This document shows, piece by piece, positions 56,423 to 64,000 of a stretch of 64,000 nt of DNA; position 1 is the stretch's first letter, and each line of letters begins with the position of its first letter. The DNA is from Azoarcus sp. TTM-91. Its GTDB lineage: Bacteria > Pseudomonadota > Gammaproteobacteria > Burkholderiales > Rhodocyclaceae. Below the pieces are notes generated by a model. The model did not search any database and was not told the origin of the DNA. It was given only the letters and a program-made list of their open reading frames with translations. Location of the stretch: contig NZ_WUEI01000003.1 of assembly GCF_012911025.1 (NCBI RefSeq), positions 62,001-126,000 on the forward strand. The letters are read 5' to 3'. The position numbers and the translations under genes are program-made.

Positions 56423-58537
56423 TCAGGCCGCTCGCGGCTTCTCGACCTGAATCACGAAGGCAAAGCCGTTGCCAACCTTGTCGTCCACATCCATCACCTC
56501 GACCAGCTTCCAGCCCAGGTGCTCCACCAGTTCAACCGCATCCTCGGTGACCCAGACGGTGTGGTGGCCGTCGGAGGCATCCAGGCTGCCGGCTGCGTGG
56601 CGCTCGATGAGTTCGCTCAGCGTGGTGCGCGGGCGATCCTTGTCGAAGGTGCGTTCCTTGTGCGGAAAGATGGTGAAAATCAGGCCGCCGTCCCGCACCA
56701 CCCGGTACCACTCCTTCAGCGCGCCTATGGTGTCGTGGAAGTGCTCGAGCACATGCGAGGTGAGCACATAGTCGAGGCTGCCGTCGGCAAAGGGCAGGGT
56801 ATTGCCTGCCGCCAGCACGTCGATTCGCTGCGCCGTGCCGCACAGCTCCCGCTGTTCCTCGGTGTAGCGGGATTCCGCCCACTTGTCGACGAAGAGGCAG
56901 TCGGGAAGATTGAAGGCGTTGTGCGACGAGGGACCGATCTCGATGCCGCGCAGGCTGTCGAGATAGCGGTGCGCCATGTTCGACTCGGGGAAGCGCAGGG
57001 GGGCGGCGGCCGGCTCGGGCTCGTTCGCCGGTGCCTCGGGAACCTCGTGATAGACGGTGGTAGGCGCCGGCGGCAGCGGCCGTCGCATGTCGGTGACGAG
57101 CCGGGCCCAGGCAATGGCGGGCAGGGCGGGCAGTGCCCCCAGAGCCTGGCGCACCAGTTCCAAGGCCGGGAAATGCTCGCCGGAAGCGCGGAGAACGGGA
57201 CTCACGGTTGCGAGCACCTTTTCGTATTCCTGCTCGGCTGCCTGCAGCCGGGCCAGCTCCACATGCGCTTCGCCAGCCGGCTCCTCGCGTTCGCAGGCCA
57301 GTTCGAGGAACTCGCGGGCGATGCCTTTCTCGCCCTGTGCTAGCGCGATGCGGGCAATCTCCGCATAGGGGCGCCACAGGGTCGTCTCGGCGGTGACGAG
57401 TTCCTGGAAGATGGCGAAGGCGGTCTCCAGGTCGCCCGCCTCCTGTTTGGCCAGCCCCTCCTGCAACAGGATGTCCTCGTCTGACGGTATGGCGGGGGGA
57501 GGGGGCTGGTAGGCGGGAGCGCGGCTTGCGCCCGGCGTGCGCGGGGTCTCGACCGGTTGGGCGCTTGCGGAGGCGAGGAACTGTTCCCGTATCGGCCGGG
57601 GAACCACCTTGTCGCCCGGGGCCTGGCGCTTGCGCGCCAGTGCTGCGGCCTGGGTGCGTTCGATGAAGGCGGTGAGCTGTTGTTCGAAGATGCCGACCTG
57701 CGCCACCCAGTTCTGGAAAACCTTGCCCACCGTCTGGCTCAGCCGCTCGCAGGCGCCCGGCTCGTCGTACCAGGCCACGCCGTCGTGGCTGAATTCGATC
57801 TCCGGCAGTTCGTCCAGCAGGCGGCTGGGGATGTAAAGGACAGGGCAGCCGGCGAGCACCGCGCACAGGCAGGTGCCGCTGCGCTCGGCCGAATACAGGA
57901 CCTTGGCCGAGTGGAAGCGGGCGATCAGCTCGCTCAGGCTGACCGGCGCATGATTGTCGATGATCTCGATGTCGGCCGGCAGCCGGGAGAAATCGATCTC
58001 TTCCCGGCGGATGCGGCCCAGGTACAGCAGGGACCGGGAACGGGGAGGGGGGGACTCCGGCGGCAGGAACAGGCGCGGGTCGTGCGACACCGGGGTGAGC
58101 AGCGAGAGAGGCTGCTCCGGATCGTCGGCGAACTCGCGCGAGTAGTGATAGACGATGTCCTCGTTCCGGAACTGCACCGGCCGCCCGGTCAGGGCACCGC
58201 TGCGGTTGAGCATCCAGCGCACCACGATGTCGGCGTCGTAAGGATTCTCGCTGACGATCTCGGGGTAGACGACGACGGGCGGCAGGCCCGCGCGCTCATG
58301 GCGTTCAACGTCCCGCGCCTGCAGCAGGCGGGCATCCAGGTTGGGATGGGTCTCGCTGACGTTGGTGAAGTAGGCGGGGTAGCCCCGGCGGTTGAGCGCA
58401 TCGCACAGGACGTGCAGCGAAACCACGCCGCTGGAGTTCTCGCGGTAATCCGCGCCGAAAATGTAGTACGGGGCCCGCTCGGAGACGAAGGGGAAATCGT
58501 CCGGCATGTGGAAGGGCCATGGGAACCTGGATGTCAT
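56423..58537 (-). CDS. Glycosyltransferase-like / TPR / methyltransferase fusion protein
   Basis: A 704-residue protein, first gene of the operon. Residues 1-265 look like a GT-B-type domain (YYIFGADYRENSSGVVSLHV; SRSLLYLGRIRREEIDF; GTCLCAVLAGCPVLYIP). A Pro/Ala-rich linker follows near 300-350. TPR-like helices occupy about 350-480. A class I methyltransferase domain covers about 515-700 (GIEIGPSSHNAFNLP; ADGSLDYVLTSHVLEHFHD; GALKEWYRVVRDGGLIFTIF). Start may instead be the Met at residue 11. The combination suggests an enzyme that both transfers and methylates a sugar, or tethers a methyltransferase to its partner; that is inference. Confidence 0.75.
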   Translation of the reverse strand: MTSRFPWPFHMPDDFPFVSERAPYYIFGADYRENSSGVVSLHVLCDALNRRGYPAYFTNVSETHPNLDARLLQARDVERHERAGLPPVVVYPEIVSENPYDADIVVRWMLNRSGALTGRPVQFRNEDIVYHYSREFADDPEQPLSLLTPVSHDPRLFLPPESPPPRSRSLLYLGRIRREEIDFSRLPADIEIIDNHAPVSLSELIARFHSAKVLYSAERSGTCLCAVLAGCPVLYIPSRLLDELPEIEFSHDGVAWYDEPGACERLSQTVGKVFQNWVAQVGIFEQQLTAFIERTQAAALARKRQAPGDKVVPRPIREQFLASASAQPVETPRTPGASRAPAYQPPPPAIPSDEDILLQEGLAKQEAGDLETAFAIFQELVTAETTLWRPYAEIARIALAQGEKGIAREFLELACEREEPAGEAHVELARLQAAEQEYEKVLATVSPVLRASGEHFPALELVRQALGALPALPAIAWARLVTDMRRPLPPAPTTVYHEVPEAPANEPEPAAAPLRFPESNMAHRYLDSLRGIEIGPSSHNAFNLPDCLFVDKWAESRYTEEQRELCGTAQRIDVLAAGNTLPFADGSLDYVLTSHVLEHFHDTIGALKEWYRVVRDGGLIFTIFPHKERTFDKDRPRTTLSELIERHAAGSLDASDGHHTVWVTEDAVELVEHLGWKLVEVMDVDDKVGNGFAFVIQVEKPRAA

Positions 58538-58641
58538 GTTTGACGCTCGTTTGCCAGACTATTGCGGCCGATGACGCAATATGGCCGATATTCGCGCCGG
58601 TGTCAGTTCGAATACGTCTGGTTTATCCGCCCAATTCCACC

Positions 58642-60459
58642 TTATCGGGGCTGGAGTGGCGCCTCTATGGTCGCCACCCGGTTCTTCCCGCTCTGTTTGG
58701 CCTGGTACATCGCCGAATCGGCGCGGCCGAGGGCAACGTCCAGGTTTTCGCCCGGCAGCACCTGGGTGACGCCGGCGCTGAAGGTGATGACGCGTTGCTC
58801 GGCGCCGTTCATGAACAGCGCCCGGGTGAGTTCGCGCTGCAGTCGCACCAGGGCCTGGCTGGCCTGGGGCAAGTCGGTCTCCGGCAGGATGATGACGAAC
58901 TCCTCGCCGCCGTAGCGGGCGAGTGTGTCCTGCGGGCGCAGCTGTTGCTGGATCACGCTGCTGAGGTGGCGTAGGGCGTCGTCGCCGGCCTGGTGGCCCA
59001 AGGTGTCGTTGAGCTGCTTGAAGTTGTCCACGTCCAGCAGGGCGATGCACAGCGGCATGTTGCGACGTTCGGCACGGGCCGCTTCCTTGATGAAGCACTC
59101 GTCCAGGCCGCGGCGGTTGGCCGCGCCGGTGAGCTGGTCGTGGCGCATCAGCCGGCTGGCCTCTTCCAGCTCGGCCTGCATGGCGGCGATCTTGGCTTCG
59201 GCGGCTTCGGCCCGCAGGCGGGCGCCCTGGAGTTCGTCGCGGGAACGGGCGGTTTCGAACTGGACGGCGCGGGTATCGCGCATGACTTCGTCCAGCACGT
59301 CGCTGATCTCGGCGATGTCGCGGGCGGCGGCGATCTTCTGTGCGCACTGGCCGATGCGGTCGTGGTAGCTGCCGGTGCTTTCGGCGAAGCGGGCGAGCTG
59401 GTCGACGAAGCCGGCGAGCATGTTGCGCAGGTTGCGCTGGGCTTCGGCGAGGTTGTGCTTGAGTTGGCTCTGCTTGTAGATGAGCTCCTTCAGCCGGCGC
59501 TCGGCGTCATCGATCATGCGCAGGGTGGCGGGCTGGTCGATGACGTCGCGCAGCATCTCGATCTGGCCGTGCAGCCACTGGTCGTCCACCACCAGCTCGT
59601 CGATGTTGTCCAGCAGCAGGCGCAGCAGGTCCAGCAGGCCGGTGCGGATCTCGGCGGCGTCGGCGGCGGTGCCTTCCAGGCGGTGGCTGAACTTGGTGAG
59701 TTGGCGGCGCACGTTGGCGAGATCCCGCTCGCTGGCGGCGCGGCGCACGTCGGCGGCGATGAGGCCGGCGTCGTTGATGAGCTCGGGGTGCTCGCCGAGG
59801 AAGGCGGGGATGACGGTTTCCAGCGCCAGCAACAGCAGGTCGCGCAGGCCGGCCATCAGTTCCCGGCTTTCGCCGCTGGCGAGCAGGCGCACGCCGATGA
59901 CACTGTCGGTGGGCGCGGCGGCGAGCAGGTGGTCCCGGCCGGCGGAGAGCTCCGGCGTTTCCGGCGGCAGCGACTGCTCCGGGTCGATGGGGCTCTGCCC
60001 CCAGGCACGGAGCAGGGCCTGCAGGCGGCCGTGCAGCGCCGCCGGGTCGTTGGCGCTCAGCACCCGCTCCAGGGATTCGCGCTTGCGGGCGGTGGTCCAG
60101 CCGAGCTGGCGGCCCTCCCACTGGCGCAGCAACTGGGCGATGAGTTCGTTCCAGGCGGGCGGCGGCTCCAGGCGCAGGCTGTCGAGGTAGCCGTCCAGTG
60201 CTTCGCGCACCGGAGCCGGCTCGTCGGCGGTCAGGGCCTGGTCGAGCTGGCGGGCGAGGCGCTGGCGCTCGGGTGAGTCGCGCGGAATGCGGCGGGCGAG
60301 GTCGCGGACGAAGGCGAGGGGAAAGACCTCCACCGCCTCGCTGCCGGCGATCTCGTAGTACAGCCGCAGGTAGTTGTCAGGGGTGGGTGCGACGCGGCGG
60401 GTTGCCAGCTGGCGCAAGGTTTCGCGGGCAATCTCGAAGGGATTGGTGGCAGCGGCCAT
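58642..60459 (-). CDS. Diguanylate cyclase 1 (GGDEF domain)
   Basis: A 605-residue soluble protein. The first 430 residues are helical with no membrane segment and no known sensor domain I can name. The C-terminal cyclase has the active signature GGEEF at 517-521 and the inhibitory I-site RPQD at 508-511, spaced by five residues as usual. Expected to make c-di-GMP with product inhibition. It lies 6 bases after its paralogue (60466-62277). Both could feed the YcgR brake. Confidence 0.92.
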   Translation of the reverse strand: MAAATNPFEIARETLRQLATRRVAPTPDNYLRLYYEIAGSEAVEVFPLAFVRDLARRIPRDSPERQRLARQLDQALTADEPAPVREALDGYLDSLRLEPPPAWNELIAQLLRQWEGRQLGWTTARKRESLERVLSANDPAALHGRLQALLRAWGQSPIDPEQSLPPETPELSAGRDHLLAAAPTDSVIGVRLLASGESRELMAGLRDLLLLALETVIPAFLGEHPELINDAGLIAADVRRAASERDLANVRRQLTKFSHRLEGTAADAAEIRTGLLDLLRLLLDNIDELVVDDQWLHGQIEMLRDVIDQPATLRMIDDAERRLKELIYKQSQLKHNLAEAQRNLRNMLAGFVDQLARFAESTGSYHDRIGQCAQKIAAARDIAEISDVLDEVMRDTRAVQFETARSRDELQGARLRAEAAEAKIAAMQAELEEASRLMRHDQLTGAANRRGLDECFIKEAARAERRNMPLCIALLDVDNFKQLNDTLGHQAGDDALRHLSSVIQQQLRPQDTLARYGGEEFVIILPETDLPQASQALVRLQRELTRALFMNGAEQRVITFSAGVTQVLPGENLDVALGRADSAMYQAKQSGKNRVATIEAPLQPR

Positions 60460-60465
60460 GGCAAC

Positions 60466-62277
60466 TCATGCGGCGGTGAGAACGCGGTTCTTGCCTGCGC
60501 GTTTGGCGGCGTACATGGCCTTGTCGGCCCGCTCTATCGCCAGTTGCGCTTCTTCTTCGGTCTGCAGGCGGGTGATGCCGGCGCTGAAGGTGATGAGCAG
60601 CTTCTGCTCGCCGGCGAGGAAGAAACGCCGGGTGAGCTCGCGCTGCAGGCGTACGAGTACGGTGTGGGCATCTTCCAGTTCGGTTTCCGGCAAGAGGATG
60701 AGGAACTCCTCGCCACCGTAGCGGCCCACGGTGTCGTGCGGCCGCAGCGATTCGCGCACCACCGCGGCCAGATGGCGCAGGGCGTCGTCGCCGGTGGTGT
60801 GGCCGAAGGTGTCGTTGAGCTGCTTGAAATTGTCTACGTCCAGCAGTGCGAGGCAGAGGCTGTTGCCCTTGCGCCGCATGCGGGCGATTTCCCGCGCCAG
60901 GGCTTCGTCCAGCCCCTTGCGGTTGAGCGTGCCGGTGAGCGGGTCGTGGCGCACCAGTTCGCTGGTTTCGTCCAGTTCCCGCTGCAGCTTCAGGATGTGC
61001 TGGTTGGCGTGGTCCACCTGGGCGCGCAACTCGCTCAGTTCGGCGCCGGAACGCTGGGCGGAGGCCTGGGCGTTGCGGGTTTCGCGCAACATTTCCTCGA
61101 CCACGTCGGTGAGTTCGGAGATGTCGGAGGCGGCGCTGATGCGCTCGGCGCAGTGGCCCAGGGCGTCGTGGTACTCGGTGGTGGTGTCGGAAAACTCGGC
61201 CAGGCGGTCGATGAAGCCGGCCAGCATGGTCTTGAGCCGGTGCTGGGCATCGGTGAGTTCGCGTTTCAGCCGGCCCTGCTTGTCGATGACGTCGCGCAGG
61301 CGGCGCTCCACTTCGTCGAGCACGCGGATGTCCGGGCTGCCGGCGAAGGCCTCGGCGAGCACGCTGAGCTGGCCATGCAGCCACTGGTCGTCCAGCACCA
61401 GTTCGCGGATGTTGTCCACCAGCAGCCGGAGCAGGCCGAGCAAGGCGCTGCGCACCGCGCTGTTGTCCTCGGCCATCCAGTTGAGGCGGACGGAGTAGGT
61501 GTCCAGGCGCTGGACCAGGGCGTCGGGAATGGCGCCCTCCAGCTGGTCGAAAGTGCTCGCCAGTTCCCGGGTTTCCTCCAGCAGCGCGGGATCGCCCGCG
61601 ACCAGTGGCGTGAGGCCGCGCTGCAGCAGCTGGGAGATTAGCGGCGCGAGCGGGTGGGGCATGTCGCCGGCGGTTTCCAGTGCTGGCAGGCCGGCAATCT
61701 CCAGCGGCTCGCTTTCGTCCCGCCTGGCCCAACTGCCGAGCAGGCCTTGCAGGCGGAGGAAGAGCTGTTCGCTGTCCGTGCTGGAAGCGGCCAGCACGTG
61801 CTGCAGGGATTGATTCTTGCGGGCGCGGGTGAGCCCTTCCTGGCGGCGTTCGAGTTCGACGATCAACTCGCGGATCATCCGTCCCCAGGGCAGCGCCCCG
61901 CTGCTTCGCGCGGTGCATATTTCAACCAGCACCTGGCGTAGCTGGGTCCATTGTTCGCCGGCGACGGCGGCTTCGAAGCGCTGGGCAGTACGTAGGGCCT
62001 CGGGCGTGTCGCGCGGCAGCAGCGAGCTCAGCGCCCGCAGGCTGCGGCTGGGGAAGGCTTCTTCCTCTGCGATGCCGGCAATCTGGTGGTACAGCGTGCG
62101 GTAGTTGTCCGGCGTCGGCGGGATGCGCCTCACTGCAAGTTGGTGCAGGGCTTCGCGGGCAATGTCGGAGGGGGATGCGGCTTCGGGTGGGGTGTCGCCC
62201 CCGCCCGCCGGGCTACGGCGGAAATCGGTTCCGGAGAGGTCCGCTGGGGGGAGGGGCGGTGACGGCGTGCGCGCCAT
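60466..62277 (-). CDS. Diguanylate cyclase 2 (GGDEF domain), paralogue of cyclase 1
   Basis: A 603-residue protein whose whole length follows the same plan as its neighbour: an opening with IAREALHQLAVRRIPPTPDNYR, a long helical N-terminal half, and a cyclase domain with GGEEF at 521-525 and I-site RPHD at 512-515. It is therefore a predicted active, product-inhibited cyclase. The shared N-terminal half with the DNYRTLYHQIAG-type motif (DNYLRLYYEIAG in cyclase 1) marks a tandem duplication. First gene of a two-gene operon. Confidence 0.92.
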   Translation of the reverse strand: MARTPSPPLPPADLSGTDFRRSPAGGGDTPPEAASPSDIAREALHQLAVRRIPPTPDNYRTLYHQIAGIAEEEAFPSRSLRALSSLLPRDTPEALRTAQRFEAAVAGEQWTQLRQVLVEICTARSSGALPWGRMIRELIVELERRQEGLTRARKNQSLQHVLAASSTDSEQLFLRLQGLLGSWARRDESEPLEIAGLPALETAGDMPHPLAPLISQLLQRGLTPLVAGDPALLEETRELASTFDQLEGAIPDALVQRLDTYSVRLNWMAEDNSAVRSALLGLLRLLVDNIRELVLDDQWLHGQLSVLAEAFAGSPDIRVLDEVERRLRDVIDKQGRLKRELTDAQHRLKTMLAGFIDRLAEFSDTTTEYHDALGHCAERISAASDISELTDVVEEMLRETRNAQASAQRSGAELSELRAQVDHANQHILKLQRELDETSELVRHDPLTGTLNRKGLDEALAREIARMRRKGNSLCLALLDVDNFKQLNDTFGHTTGDDALRHLAAVVRESLRPHDTVGRYGGEEFLILLPETELEDAHTVLVRLQRELTRRFFLAGEQKLLITFSAGITRLQTEEEAQLAIERADKAMYAAKRAGKNRVLTAA

Positions 62278-62398
62278 TCAATATTCCAATCGAGCAGGCG
62301 GGAAGGGCCGCCAGGATTGGCCGGATTATGCCTGCCCCGCGGGGTGAAAACCACGGGGGGCGATGTCCGGAAGCGCGATTCCTGCCGTCGATGCAAGC

Positions 62399-62650
62399 TC
62401 AGTGCGTGGTTGCCGGCGGGCGGCTGCGTTCATCCTTGTGGCGGAAGCAGATGCGCGCCTTGGAGAGGTCGTAGGGCGACATCTCCAGCGTCACCCTGTC
62501 GCCGGCGAGAATGCGGATGCGGAACTTGCGCATCTTGCCGGAGGCATAAGCGGCAACGTCGACGCCATTCTCCAGCTTGACCAGGAAACGCGCGTCGCGG
62601 AGGACTTCCTGGACCACACCTTCGAACTGGACGAGTTCTTCTTTAGCCAT
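62399..62650 (-). CDS. infA: Translation initiation factor IF-1 (long variant)
   Basis: An 83-residue OB-fold protein that binds the 30S A site during initiation. ATG at 62648-62650 ([11 protein letters not shown]). Conserved [23 protein letters not shown] and [21 protein letters not shown] are present. It is about ten residues longer than E. coli IF-1, with tail [12 protein letters not shown]. This long form is known as a second infA in many betaproteobacteria. It stands alone, outside a ribosomal protein operon. Confidence 0.93.
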   Translation of the reverse strand: MAKEELVQFEGVVQEVLRDARFLVKLENGVDVAAYASGKMRKFRIRILAGDRVTLEMSPYDLSKARICFRHKDERSRPPATTH

Positions 62651-63130
62651 TGTCTTGCTCCTTATCGTGGGCCGTGCGGAAAGCACGGCGTCTGCCAGGC
62701 GGGGCCGGCAGGGGCGGAATGAGCGGAACGGTACGGGACCGAAACCGGGCGAATCCGGCTTTAGCGCCACCGGGGGTGCCGATGGCAGGGAGGACGGCAT
62801 GGGGCGGTGCGCCGGGCTCCATGGGGTGGAGTGGCGCAGCCGGCCGGGTTGCCGACGGGTCGGGCCGCAGGCCGTGTAGGCCGGGTCCGATGGGGAAGGG
62901 CGCTGGTGCCCGATAGCGCCGGCGATCTGCACACCGGCGGGCGCTGCCACGGATGGCAACGGCAAGCTGCGGATTATACAACACTTTTGCACGCCCTCCT
63001 ACGCCTTTGGGCGAGCATGGCCGCGTGGCCCTCTCTTTGTACCTCTCGCGCGGCGCTGCTTGCGCTTGCCCTCAGCCACGCGGGGGAACATCCTTCACGG
63101 TTTGTTCCAGATCTGGATAAGGAGCGGGAA
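62651..63130. other. 480-base gap upstream of infA and the DUF2141 gene
   Basis: Non-coding on the evidence available. On the minus side it holds a perfect TATAAT at 62978-62973 that would give infA an unusually long leader of about 315 bases; on the plus side AAGGAG at 63119-63124 serves the next gene. Open frames across it have the Arg/Pro/Gly-rich composition of antisense shadows. No tRNA-like fold seen. Confidence 0.5.
62973..62978 (-). promoter_or_regulatory. -10 element, probably of infA
   Basis: Minus strand TATAAT, perfect consensus, preceded directly by TTG. The -35 region at 16-18 bases is poor. Only match of this quality in the gap. Confidence 0.45.
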
Positions 63131-63607
63131 ATGGAAGCAGGCCGACCGAAGCGCTTCATGTGTCGTTCACTTTTGCTGGGCTTGGCGCTGGCTGGATCCG
63201 TTCACGCCCAGACGGCTGCGCCTGCGGCCAGCCAGCCGCGCGGGCAGACGCTGACCGTGGTGCTGGAGGGCGTGGCGCACGAACGCGGCACTGTGCGGGT
63301 CGGCCTGTACGCCACGCCGAGTTCCTTCCGCAAGGAGATGCATGCGCTGTCGGTACATGAGGCGCCGGCGGCGCCGGGCATCGTCAAGGTGGTGTTCGAG
63401 GCGGTGCCGCCAGGGCGCTACGCGGTGATGGCCTACCACGATGAGGACGGCGACGGGAAGCTCAACCTGCGCTTCGGCATGTTCCCGGCAGAGGGTTACG
63501 GCTTGTCCAACAACCCCCGGGTGATGGGCCCGCCGGCTTTCGAGGACAGCGCCTTCGACGTGGCGGCGGACCGTCCGGCGCAGATCAATGTGGTGATGAA
63601 GTACTGA
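63131..63607 (+). CDS. Exported DUF2141 family protein
   Basis: A 158-residue protein. The ATG at 63131 follows AAGGAG by 6 bases and begins a signal peptide (hydrophobic core RSLLLGLALAGSVHA, cleavage near VHA-QT at residue 26). The mature part is a DUF2141 beta-sandwich: LTVVLEGVAHERGTVRVGLY, then PPGRYAVMAYHDEDGDGKLN, whose DEDGDGKLN loop resembles a calcium-binding loop, then YGLSNNPRVMGPPAFEDSAF. Function of the family is not established. Confidence 0.88.
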   Translation: MEAGRPKRFMCRSLLLGLALAGSVHAQTAAPAASQPRGQTLTVVLEGVAHERGTVRVGLYATPSSFRKEMHALSVHEAPAAPGIVKVVFEAVPPGRYAVMAYHDEDGDGKLNLRFGMFPAEGYGLSNNPRVMGPPAFEDSAFDVAADRPAQINVVMKY

Positions 63608-63691
63608 AGGCGGCCGGCAGGCGCCCGTCGGGTGCGCCCGCTGGCCGTGACGGCATGCTCGCTCCGCTGCACCGGGCCGCGTGGCCGTCCC

Positions 63692-64000
63692 TCAGGCCTT
63701 CAATTCCGCCATCAGCTTGCCCACGTCCAGCGTGCGGGCGCGCTGTTCGATTTCCGGCGTGTAGTGCTGCTGCAGGTCGCGCGCCTGGCCCAGCAGATTG
63801 TTGAAGCTGGTCTTCAGGGCACTGCCGTCCAGCTTGCGGCCGCCACCGTAGTAATGCTTCGCCACCTGGCCGAGGGCGTAGGTGGTGGCGAAGGAGAAGG
63901 CGGAGCCGGTGGCCGCGCTGCCGATGGCGCGGCCGGTCTTGCCCAGCACCTTGCCGAGCAGGCCACCTACCAGCTTGCGGCCGAACTGCTCTACATACTG
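63692..64000 (-). CDS. C-terminal part of a glycine-rich protein, 5' end beyond the window
   Basis: The frame is open from 64000 to the stop at 63692, 102 residues. It has a glycine/alanine-rich hydrophobic part (KLVGGLLGKVLGKTGRAIG; SAATGSAFSFATTYALGQV), then HYYGGGRKLD and a charged helical tail. This pattern resembles the end of DUF697-type proteins associated with small GTPases, but I am not certain. A GTG at 63949 is not the likely start because the frame continues upstream. Confidence 0.55.
   Translation of the reverse strand, partial: QYVEQFGRKLVGGLLGKVLGKTGRAIGSAATGSAFSFATTYALGQVAKHYYGGGRKLDGSALKTSFNNLLGQARDLQQHYTPEIEQRARTLDVGKLMAELKA

Noticed and set aside
62807..63130. N-terminal extension of the DUF2141 gene
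   Set aside because: AAGGAG and a signal peptide begin at the 63131 ATG; the extension would bury the signal peptide.
63608..63691. Terminator between the DUF2141 gene and the last gene
   Set aside because: A GC hairpin near 63614-63632 has an imperfect stem and no T run.

Overview
GC-rich chromosomal DNA, most likely from a betaproteobacterium. The strongest hints are the long IF-1 variant, the FlgB-L/FliE-R gene orders, a soluble FleS-type kinase, and sigma-54 plus sigma-28 flagellar promoters. A Rhodocyclales (Azoarcus/Thauera-like) host is my best guess, but the family is inferred from general gene style and not from any alignment. Almost the whole window is one flagellar supercluster with an attached flagellin-modification locus. 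I see no tRNA, rRNA, insertion sequence, phage gene or CRISPR array.

Layout. (1) 1-3770, minus: parE, a small TPR-like gene and the start of parC (DNA topoisomerase IV). (2) 3898-5520, minus: flgN, flgM, flgA, with an excellent sigma-28 promoter before flgM. (3) 5770-17191, plus: flgBCDEFGHIJ, then flgKL and a small lipoprotein gene. There are sigma-54 type sites before flgB and flgK. (4) 17215-28784, minus: fliFGHIJKLMNOPQR, with a consensus sigma-54 site inside the run before fliK and a hairpin-rich gap between fliN and fliO. (5) 28945-32034, plus: the fleSR two-component pair and fliE, ending in a perfect 16-bp bidirectional terminator. (6) 32131-38954, minus: ycgR brake protein, a FlhB C-domain paralogue (FlhX-like), a second FliK-like protein, fliT, fliS, fliD, flaG and flagellin 1. 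(7) 39191-45629: two SPINDLY/OGT-type TPR glycosyltransferases on the plus strand, with flagellin 2 (minus) between them. (8) 45612-58537, minus: nine tightly packed genes for sugar/acyl modification and glycosyl transfer (TPR-methyltransferase fusion, 1256-residue three-domain glycosyltransferase, DegT aminotransferase, PglD-like acyltransferase, AMP-forming ligase, Gfo/Idh oxidoreductase, acyl carrier protein, FkbM methyltransferase, second methyltransferase). (9) 58642-62277, minus: two tandem paralogous diguanylate cyclases. (10) 62399-64000: infA, a DUF2141 exported protein and the end of a probable membrane protein.

How it fits together. Basal body, export gate, switch, rod, hook, filament and caps are nearly all here (flhA, flhB, fliA, rpoN, motAB and a FleQ/FlhDC master regulator are not). 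Promoters suggest a hierarchy: sigma-54 with FleR for fliE, flgB, flgK and fliK, and sigma-28 with its anti-sigma FlgM for flgM and flagellin 1. Unexpectedly, flagellin 2 carries a near-consensus sigma-54 site and no visible sigma-28 site, so the two flagellins are probably made at different stages. The two OGT-type enzymes beside the flagellins and the nine-gene operon are best read as a flagellin O-glycosylation system that may build an acylated and/or methylated amino sugar. YcgR and two I-site-bearing cyclases tie the locus to c-di-GMP control of motility.
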